From positions 1 through 37,010 of the forward strand of contig JBHGBM010000069.1 of assembly GCA_041946965.1 (NCBI GenBank): DNA of 37,010 bases, given 5' to 3'. The notes beneath the pieces are model-generated. The model saw nothing but the letters and a program-made list of their open reading frames with translations. It was not told where the DNA came from and did no database searches. Below, one piece after another: positions 32,038 through 37,010 of the stretch (the stretch's first letter is position 1; each line of letters opens with the position of its first letter). The position numbers and the translations under genes were made by a program. Source of the DNA: JBHGBM01 sp041946965. Lineage in GTDB: Bacteria; Acidobacteriota; Terriglobia; Bryobacterales; Bryobacteraceae.

Positions 32038-32298
32038 GTGGAAGGAGACCGTCTACCACTCACCCCTCTCGGGGCGCAGACGATCCGGGCGGCGATCGCG
32101 GAGTTGCACAACCTCCAAGCCGCGGCCGCGGCGAAGAATCAGGAGATCAAGCGGCTGACCGACCTGGTACAGGATGCCGCCGGCGTGGACCCGGCGAAGT
32201 TCACAATCGACGGGATCACCGAAGAGAAGGGCTGCGCCTACCTGCTGATGCGGCCGATCCCGGCAGCGCCGGCGAAGGGCGGCGGCGAGGGGCAATAG
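32038..32298 (+). CDS. Small helical hypothetical protein
   Basis: The start is GTG 32038, two bases after the previous stop, giving 86 residues. One long helix (IAELHNLQAAAAAKNQEIKR) precedes a short strand region (AKFTIDGITEEKGCAYLLM) and a Gly-rich tail. The preceding gene pairs with it; both may help fibre folding. No family is recognised. Confidence 0.5.
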   Translation: MEGDRLPLTPLGAQTIRAAIAELHNLQAAAAAKNQEIKRLTDLVQDAAGVDPAKFTIDGITEEKGCAYLLMRPIPAAPAKGGGEGQ

Positions 32299-32311
32299 GG
32301 AGGAAACATCG

Positions 32312-33478
32312 ATGTCCTGGTTGACGTGGGGGCCGGGCGGCCCCCCTGGCCACACGGCACCCAATTCGTATCTGACCACCACGCCGGTGGACGCAGCCTT
32401 CGCGAACGCGGTGGCGGCGGATCTGCGGACGTGGGGCGGGCAGGTGGATGCGGGCGGGAACAATCTGATCAACCTGGGGAACCTGTATGTCACTGGGCGG
32501 ATCTTGAGCCAGGACTGGAACCAGATGCATCACGGGTCCAGTTCGTGGACCTGGGCGATTGGGCCGTTCTATAGCTACGACCGGATCGACTTCAGCGCCA
32601 CTCAGGACGGCTTTACGACGCACCATCCTGCGCTGAGCATAGGGCGAAACGGCGTCGGCGTGGGTACCAGCGCGCCGCAGGGGAAGTTCGGCGTGGAGCT
32701 GGCCTGTCCGGCTGAGAATACGGATTATCTGCTGGCTCAGTTCGGCTACGGGCACACTCCTGGCATCGGTCTGGAAGTCTTCCAGCGTTGGACGCAGGAC
32801 GGCATCAACGTCCGCTTCAAGAACGCCGGGTACGAGGTGCTCGCGTTCGTGTATGAGCGGTGCGGCGTCAACACGGGAACAGTCATTCCACCCGGCATCC
32901 TGGCCGTCAACAACGCCGGGAATGACCGCAACGATCACATCGCGCTCTGCTATGGTGCGGACGCCCACCGGGCCGTGCGAATCGGGCGTAACAACGCCGG
33001 CGGCACGCTGGAGATAGAGACATATGACTCCACTGCGCTTGCCGTCCGGTTCAAGACGCGCGCCGCCGCAAATGCGCTGACAATTGATGACGCCGGGCGT
33101 GTTGCGCTGGGAGCGGTGCCATCTGTTGCGCGCCTGTCCCTGGGCGCTCTCGTGGACGACAACATCTTCCACATCTACGACAGCGGGGCGGGCGCGCGAT
33201 TGGGATTCGGCGTTGCCTCGGGCGAGTTCCGGATGTATGCGAACGCGACTACCGCACTGTGCTTCGGTTCGCATAACGGCAGCGCCTTCACCGAGCACCT
33301 GCGCCTCACCGGGGATGGATATCTGATTCAGCATGTATGGCCGGCCGTGGCCGCCGACGGCCTGATGGGAAACAGCGCTGGATACCTGTTCGCGGACGAA
33401 TCGGCTAAAGGCATTTACATGCGCTTTAAGGACAGCGGCGGCGTGGTGCGCTCTGTCCTGCTTGGATCCTGGATATAA
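32312..33478 (+). CDS. Tail fibre protein
   Basis: The protein has 388 residues. The N terminus (TTTPVDAAFANAVAADLRTW) and DAGGNNLINLGNLYVTGRIL are typical of fibres joined to a tail tip. Beta-rich repeats follow (HPALSIGRNGVGVGTSAPQG; HRAVRIGRNNAGGTLEIETY; AGRVALGAVPSVARLSLGAL). It ends with a short tip (VVRSVLLGSWI). The recurring GxVGxGT pattern is typical of trimeric fibres, and it probably sets host range. Confidence 0.7.
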   Translation: MSWLTWGPGGPPGHTAPNSYLTTTPVDAAFANAVAADLRTWGGQVDAGGNNLINLGNLYVTGRILSQDWNQMHHGSSSWTWAIGPFYSYDRIDFSATQDGFTTHHPALSIGRNGVGVGTSAPQGKFGVELACPAENTDYLLAQFGYGHTPGIGLEVFQRWTQDGINVRFKNAGYEVLAFVYERCGVNTGTVIPPGILAVNNAGNDRNDHIALCYGADAHRAVRIGRNNAGGTLEIETYDSTALAVRFKTRAAANALTIDDAGRVALGAVPSVARLSLGALVDDNIFHIYDSGAGARLGFGVASGEFRMYANATTALCFGSHNGSAFTEHLRLTGDGYLIQHVWPAVAADGLMGNSAGYLFADESAKGIYMRFKDSGGVVRSVLLGSWI

Positions 33479-33495
33479 ACCGAGAAAGGGCGAGT

Positions 33496-33840
33496 ATGGG
33501 ACACAATACAAAGGCATGGCTGGTAGTCACGCTCCTGACCGCAACGCTGTTCGCTGTGGGGCAATCCGTCGTTGTGGACGGTAGTAGCGCCCGGTGGGCA
33601 GGGCACTCGCTGGTGCGGTTTTCGGACGCCGAAACCCCGGCTGGGACCATCGACGGGATCAACGTCGTGTTCACTCTTGCTCACGCGCCATATCCTCCCG
33701 CGAGTCTGATCCTGGTGCGCAATGGCGTCGTAATGAAGCAGGGTCTGGACTATGCCGTGGCGGGCACAACTGTCGTTTTTGTCGCGGGTCAGGTTCCCAC
33801 AGAAGAGGACATCCTGCTCGCCTGGTACCGGTGGAAGTGA
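33496..33840 (+). CDS. Secreted fibre-type domain protein
   Basis: The gene encodes 114 residues with an N-terminal signal peptide (KAWLVVTLLTATLFAVGQS). The remaining 90 residues match a fibre module: TPAGTIDGINVVFTLAHAP, then LILVRNGVVMKQGLDYAVAG and TTVVFVAGQVPTEEDILLAW. This module is common in phage fibres, where it lacks a signal peptide. The product is either exported or virion-bound. It is the second exported fibre-type protein in this phage. Confidence 0.65.
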   Translation: MGHNTKAWLVVTLLTATLFAVGQSVVVDGSSARWAGHSLVRFSDAETPAGTIDGINVVFTLAHAPYPPASLILVRNGVVMKQGLDYAVAGTTVVFVAGQVPTEEDILLAWYRWK

Positions 33841-34382
33841 CGCCTCAACGCTCCTGGATGGTGGGTCTGGCTAGTGCCCATTGTGTACGCTGCGCCGGCT
33901 CCGGTCTTGTCGGGCGTAGGCGGGAATACCCGTGCGCCTGTGTGCTGAGGAAGCTATTTCGCGAGGTGCTGGGCCGCTACCACCGGGAGGGGTTGAGGGT
34001 GTTCTGTCAGCGATCCTGGAAGAAGTGGAGCCGCGCGGCCGAATACCGGGCGGATGTCTATCTGGGTGCCAAGGAGAGGTTGTCCGACGTTGAGCGCGAG
34101 ATCTTCCGCGGCTTTTGCCTTGAGGGCAAAGGATGGGTGTCATTGACCAAACGCACTGGTTTAGACAGGGGCAACCTATTTCACGCGCTGTATCGGATCG
34201 AGGCGCGGTTGGGACAGGCGTTTGGAGAGCTGGGGTTGTTCCCCTCAGATGAGTACTTTCTGACCGTGCGCGGACGTAGAGTCGGCGCTCGTGTTCAGGA
34301 GAAGGTAACGGAAGGAAAGTGGTGGAGAAAAGGCGATGCCATTCGAATCGTTCTGCCTGCGCGCTCCCGTCCAGGCATATGA
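33837..34382 (+). CDS. Zinc-finger and helix-turn-helix regulator at the phage right end
   Basis: The start is GTG 33837, coupled to the previous stop, giving 181 residues. Residues 15-34 hold CVRCAGSG and a later C-A-C, a DnaJ-like half zinc site like those in phage Q antiterminators. Residues 78-140 look like a sigma-70 region 4-type helix-turn-helix (LSDVEREIFRGFCLEGKGW ... LDRGNLFHALYRIEARLG) ending in FPSDEYF. The right end is where Mu keeps com and mom, which are unrelated in sequence. A late regulatory role is inferred. It overlaps the next gene by 47 bases. Confidence 0.6.
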   Translation: MTPQRSWMVGLASAHCVRCAGSGLVGRRREYPCACVLRKLFREVLGRYHREGLRVFCQRSWKKWSRAAEYRADVYLGAKERLSDVEREIFRGFCLEGKGWVSLTKRTGLDRGNLFHALYRIEARLGQAFGELGLFPSDEYFLTVRGRRVGARVQEKVTEGKWWRKGDAIRIVLPARSRPGI

Positions 34383-34872
34383 GGTAGTGCGCGTTGACAA
34401 CGGCCGCCGGGAGTTTGTTGTCAACGGGTCTGTTGTTCTCGATGCGGAGGTCTTTCACCGGCTATTCATGCGGGAGACACCGCCAGTCCCTATGCCCCCT
34501 CAGCCGCCGCGCCAAGCCCCGACAGAGGATGCGGTATCGCAGTCTTCGCCACGGAGACCAGGTAGGCCTCCTGTTGTCCGGCCGGCCACTGTCCCAGCGC
34601 CGGCGCGACGCACCGTGAGCATTACCGATCTGGTACGCCGCGCTCTGAAGGCCGCCCCCAGGTCCAATGAGGAACTGCGCGCATTCGTCGCCGAGCACGG
34701 CTACCCCAGCGTGGGCAGCGACACGATCTCATCTGTGCTGAACGGGATTAGGCGCCGCGGCGAAATCAAGAAGCAGGACGGTGACCTGCGATGGGTGCTT
34801 GCCCCGCCCGCTCCCGACCCCTCGGGAGACGAGCTTCCGGGGGTGGGCATCAGCCACGATTTAGAGGCGTGA
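34336..34872 (+). CDS. AT-hook and winged-helix protein
   Basis: The gene encodes 178 residues. Residues 1-45 are a strand-rich unknown domain; residues 48-92 are Pro-rich, with an AT-hook-like PRRPGRPPV at 71-79. Residues 93-153 form a winged helix (VSITDLVRRALKAAPRSNEE; GSDTISSVLNGIRRRGEIKK). It is the last gene before the right end. It could bind DNA near the phage end or silence genes. The function is unproven. Confidence 0.6.
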   Translation: MPFESFCLRAPVQAYEVVRVDNGRREFVVNGSVVLDAEVFHRLFMRETPPVPMPPQPPRQAPTEDAVSQSSPRRPGRPPVVRPATVPAPARRTVSITDLVRRALKAAPRSNEELRAFVAEHGYPSVGSDTISSVLNGIRRRGEIKKQDGDLRWVLAPPAPDPSGDELPGVGISHDLEA

Positions 34873-34883
34873 CGGCGGCAAAA

Positions 34884-34918
34884 CCGTTACACCACATGTA
34901 ACGGCAAAAAAAAAAAAA
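34884..34918. promoter_or_regulatory. 8-base dyad with A13 tract near the right end
   Basis: CCGTTACA (34884-34891) and TGTAACGG (34897-34904) form a perfect dyad around CCACA. A C and thirteen A's (34906-34918) follow. For rightward RNA there is no U-tract, so it is not a standard terminator of the late operon; for leftward RNA the stem is followed by TTTT, which is weak. A protein-binding site with a bent A-tract is as likely. Confidence 0.6.
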
Positions 34919-34957
34919 TATTTCACACAGACGGGCCAAATATTTCACGCCGCAACA
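34916..34957 (-). repeat. Putative right-end transposase-binding sites
   Basis: AAATATTTCAC occurs at 34916-34926 and 34938-34948, exactly 22 bases apart, matching the spacing of MuA sites at Mu ends. Read inward on the minus strand from 34957, the end begins TGTTGCGGCGTGAAAT, and transposable phages usually begin with TG. The left-end partner was not found in the window. The boundary is a proposal. Confidence 0.45.
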
Positions 34958-35131
34958 GCGGCGATTCCCGAGCCAGGCGGTATCGTCGATCTCGGGTTCG
35001 AGTGGAAGCATGACGCGAAACTGAACACGCACCCGCCGCAGCCCCCGCCGATCGCCAGTTACCTGAAGAGCCACCCGTGGGCGTTCCCGCGATTCTACAA
35101 CCGGACGCCGCCTGAACCGTCCTTCAGGTGA
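34958..35131 (+). pseudogene. 3' remnant of an interrupted host gene
   Basis: The frame reads clearly coding to a TGA at 35129-35131 (IVDLGFEWKHDAKLNTH, then ASYLKSHPWAFPRFYNRT). The frame is open back to 34865, but has no plausible start codon, and its upstream part is the A-tract. The simplest reading is that the phage inserted within this gene and the 5' part lies beyond the left end. It overlaps the convergent sulfatase 3' end by 37 bases. The family is unknown. Confidence 0.55.
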
Positions 35132-36711
35132 AGGTTGTCCGGCGGCATCATTTCCCGCCAGCGGTCCGCGCGCCACTTTGCGGGCGGCGGAAAGGCATGG
35201 GCTTCCTTCTCGTAGACGGCGCGCAACTCTCGCACGACCTGCGGCAGTTGCACCGTCAGGTCTTTCTGCTCGAGCGGGTCCTCGCGCAGATCGTACAGCT
35301 CGTATGCGCCCGGACGGCCATCCGGAACATCGTTGAACAATCCCGCCGGGATCGAGGTCACATATCGCAAGAGGTACCGGCCGTCGCACACGACCCAGGC
35401 GCCCGGCGATTCTTCGCGCCGTCTCTCGGGATTCGCCGTACCCATCGTGGTCGCGCCGAGAAAACCCCAGGATCGGGCGTGGATGCCGGCCAGCACGAGG
35501 TTGTCGTGGACGGCGCGTGTCTTGCCGGCCAGCAGCGGAAGCACGCTGCGGCCGTCCAGGTCGGCCGGCGCGGGAACGCCCGCCGCGTCAAGCGCAGTCG
35601 GCATCACGTCCAGCGCGGATACGAGTTCTTTCCGGCGCCCGCCTCCCCGGATGCCGGCGGTCCAGTGCATCAGCAACGGCACCCTGATCCCGCCGAGCAA
35701 TAAGGTCCCTTTATGGCCGCGATGCGGGGCGTTGGCTGGCGGTGGAGATCCCAAGCTCGCCGGCGCGCCATTGTCGCCGCAGAAGATGAAAAGGGTGTTG
35801 TCCCAATCCGGCCCAAGAGCGTCCCGCATGGCCGCGATGCTCTGGTCCACGGCGTAGACGTGGGCGTAGAAGTTCTGGAGGACGGCGGGCGCGCCTTCGA
35901 ACTGCTTGAAGTAGCGATCCGGGGCCTGAGGGCGCAAGGGCGCGTGGACGGCGTGGTAGGCGGCCTCCACAAAGAACGGGCGTCCGGCTTGCCGCGCCTG
36001 GCGCATGAAAGCGATGGCCTTGTCCGTGAACAAATCCGTGTTGTAGCGCTTCTGAAGGCCCGTGTACTCCCGGTTTTCCCAAATCTGTTCGGAGTCGTAA
36101 AACGGACACTGATAGTGGTTGTAGCCGAAGTAGTAGTCGAAGCCGTTCTCCAGCGGGTGAGAGCGGCGAATCACGGAACCGATCCGGCCCGCGCCTATTG
36201 CGGGCAGCGTTGCATCACGCGGCCCCGCATGCCACTTGCCGATGAACGCGGTGGCATAGCCCGCCTTCTGGAGCTGCGCCGCAAGCACCATCCCGTCCGG
36301 CATGCCCCGAGCCTCGACGTCGCTGTTCTGGTAGAGGCCGAAGCGGTTTTGCAGCCTGCCCATCAACACGCCGCTTCGCGCGGGCGCGCAAAGGTTGCTG
36401 CTGGCGAACGCGTTGGTAAAGACGGCGCCTCTGCGTGCCAGCGCGCTGAGGGTGGGCATTGCCCGGCGGGAGATCGCGAGCGCTTCTTCCTCGCTGTAAG
36501 CGGCCCCCCGCTCGCGGATGAACTGGATGTGGGCGGGATCGCTCTGGCCGGCGCGCAGCGACTCGGCGTGCGGGGCAAAGTGCCCGATGCCGAAATCGTC
36601 CATCATGACGACGATGATGTTGGGCCGCCGGCGGCGCCCGGCAGGCTGCGCCAGCGGCGCGGTTCCGAGCGACGAAGCGAGAAACCGCCGCCGGTTCACC
36701 ACGATTCGCAT
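35095..36711 (-). CDS. Sulfatase (S1 arylsulfatase family), Tat-type leader
   Basis: The start is ATG 36711, with GAGG upstream, giving 538 residues. The N terminus reads NRRRFLASSLGTAPLAQPAG, a twin-arginine leader, so the enzyme is probably exported folded. The sulfatase core begins RPNIIVVMMDD with metal-binding Asp at 38-39. The active-site motif C108-A-P-A-R112 is the C-x-P-x-R signature in which Cys becomes formylglycine. Further metal and substrate motifs are visible (FIGKWHAG; FIFCGDNGA). It likely cleaves sulfate esters of polysaccharides. It shares one base with the upstream hydrolase gene, so they form an operon. Confidence 0.92.
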   Translation of the reverse strand: MRIVVNRRRFLASSLGTAPLAQPAGRRRRPNIIVVMMDDFGIGHFAPHAESLRAGQSDPAHIQFIRERGAAYSEEEALAISRRAMPTLSALARRGAVFTNAFASSNLCAPARSGVLMGRLQNRFGLYQNSDVEARGMPDGMVLAAQLQKAGYATAFIGKWHAGPRDATLPAIGAGRIGSVIRRSHPLENGFDYYFGYNHYQCPFYDSEQIWENREYTGLQKRYNTDLFTDKAIAFMRQARQAGRPFFVEAAYHAVHAPLRPQAPDRYFKQFEGAPAVLQNFYAHVYAVDQSIAAMRDALGPDWDNTLFIFCGDNGAPASLGSPPPANAPHRGHKGTLLLGGIRVPLLMHWTAGIRGGGRRKELVSALDVMPTALDAAGVPAPADLDGRSVLPLLAGKTRAVHDNLVLAGIHARSWGFLGATTMGTANPERRREESPGAWVVCDGRYLLRYVTSIPAGLFNDVPDGRPGAYELYDLREDPLEQKDLTVQLPQVVRELRAVYEKEAHAFPPPAKWRADRWREMMPPDNLHLKDGSGGVRL

Positions 36712-37010
36712 CAGGACAACCTCACCGTCACGGATTCGCCCGGTTTCGGACGAACCAGCGCCTTCCCCTGGCCGGGCGCGGCGACTTCGTATTCGCCGAG
36801 ATAGCCGCGAAACGCCACGGTCCCACCCTCGGCAGGGCCGCGCCATTCCGTATGCCACGCATCCTTCAGCAGCCGCTTCAGCGCGGCGTAGGCGGGCTTG
36901 AGCGCGCCGGCCCTGGTGATGAGGCCCGCGTCCACTCCGCGCCCGCCGAGTTCGTCGATGACGAACCAGCGCGTGATCTGGCGAATGTAGGGTTTGGAGA
37001 AGGCCAGCGT
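36711..37010 (-). CDS. Glycoside hydrolase, C-terminal part (GH10-like), cut by window end
   Basis: The frame is open to the window edge, giving the last 99 residues. It contains YIRQITRWFVIDELGGRGVD, AGLITRAGALKPAYAALKRL and a final beta-domain (TVAFRGYLGEYEVAAPGQGK). The pattern of a late barrel helix followed by 'LKPAY.AL' is typical of GH10-like xylanases and relatives, though another barrel family is possible. It stops one base into the sulfatase start. The pairing suggests degradation of sulfated plant or algal polysaccharide. Confidence 0.5.
   Translation of the reverse strand, partial: TLAFSKPYIRQITRWFVIDELGGRGVDAGLITRAGALKPAYAALKRLLKDAWHTEWRGPAEGGTVAFRGYLGEYEVAAPGQGKALVRPKPGESVTVRLS

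Larger units (their letters stand above)
1..34957. mobile_element. Mu-type transposable siphophage prophage (left end not seen)
   Basis: The element has the Mu gene order: leftward repressor, divergent Ner-like gene, DDE transposase, AAA+ ATPase, Gam, GemA-like protein, terminase, portal, gpF-like protein, protease and capsid. A lambda-like non-contractile tail module with tube, frameshifted chaperone, tape measure and J-like hub follows. No sheath or baseplate-wedge gene is visible. The right boundary is placed near 34957, because beyond it the sequence reads as the end of an unrelated gene and because repeated 22-bp-spaced motifs lie just inside. The left boundary probably lies before position 1. 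The architecture recalls the transposable siphophages B3 and D3112 more than Mu itself. The exact end is uncertain. Confidence 0.85.

Noticed and set aside
34884..34918. Rho-independent terminator for the late operon
   Set aside because: The stem is followed by A's in the sense direction and not T's, so I list it only as a dyad.
35713..36804. 363-residue plus-strand frame opposite the sulfatase
   Set aside because: The sulfatase has the CxPxR motif and metal ligands; the opposite frame is a shadow.
1..37010. CRISPR array, tRNA, rRNA, reverse transcriptase or diversity-generating element
   Set aside because: No regularly spaced direct repeats, tRNA cloverleaf pattern or reverse transcriptase motif was seen. 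The tandem repeats in the hub gene are coding.

Overview
The window is almost entirely a transposable (Mu-type) prophage followed by the edge of a bacterial chromosome. The left end of the element is not visible, so the window probably opens just inside it. The right end lies near 34.9-35.0 kb. The flanking chromosome carries a Tat-type sulfatase and the end of a secreted glycoside hydrolase, both on the minus strand. GC-rich coding sequence, this sulfatase/glycoside hydrolase pair, and a small 'CLDCG...YDW' protein in the phage fit an Acidobacteriota host of the Solibacter/Bryobacter kind. That host assignment is inference.

Layout. 0-1.2 kb: a start-less gene remnant and a leftward repressor (XRE helix-turn-helix plus zinc ribbon). 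1.2-3.6 kb: a divergent early operon with a Ner-like protein, a CII-like protein, a winged-helix protein, an Rmf/CrpP-like protein and a coiled-coil protein whose 5' part contains two identical palindromes. 3.6-7.3 kb: the MuA-type DDE transposase, the MuB-type AAA+ ATPase and Gam. 7.3-10.5 kb: small accessory and regulatory genes, including a MazG-type pyrophosphohydrolase, a GemA-like protein, a MerR/excisionase-like protein and small membrane proteins. 10.5-17.9 kb: DNA packaging and head genes (small and large terminase, PBSX/HK97-type portal, Mu gpF-like protein, XkdF-type protease, HK97-fold capsid, connector). 17.9-34.9 kb: a long non-contractile tail module with a tail tube protein, tail chaperones joined by a -1 frameshift, an 884-residue tape measure, a giant L-J-like hub with fibronectin-like domains and a 15-residue-repeat shaft, then fibres and two right-end regulators. 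No sheath or baseplate gene is seen, so the virion should be a siphovirus.

How it works together. The repressor and the Ner-like protein sit across a shared control region and should set lysogeny versus lysis. The transposase and ATPase would replicate the phage by transposition. The structural genes are packed with 1-8 base start/stop overlaps, which suggests translational coupling along one late transcript. Three proteins encoded among the structural genes carry Sec-type signal peptides, and two of these have fibre-like domains. No endolysin could be recognised.

Most notable points: a textbook A_AAA_AAC slippery site in the right phase in the tail chaperone gene; the adenovirus-fibre-like repeat shaft; the exported fibre-like proteins; the twin palindromes; and 22-bp-spaced repeats next to a TG-starting end at the right boundary.
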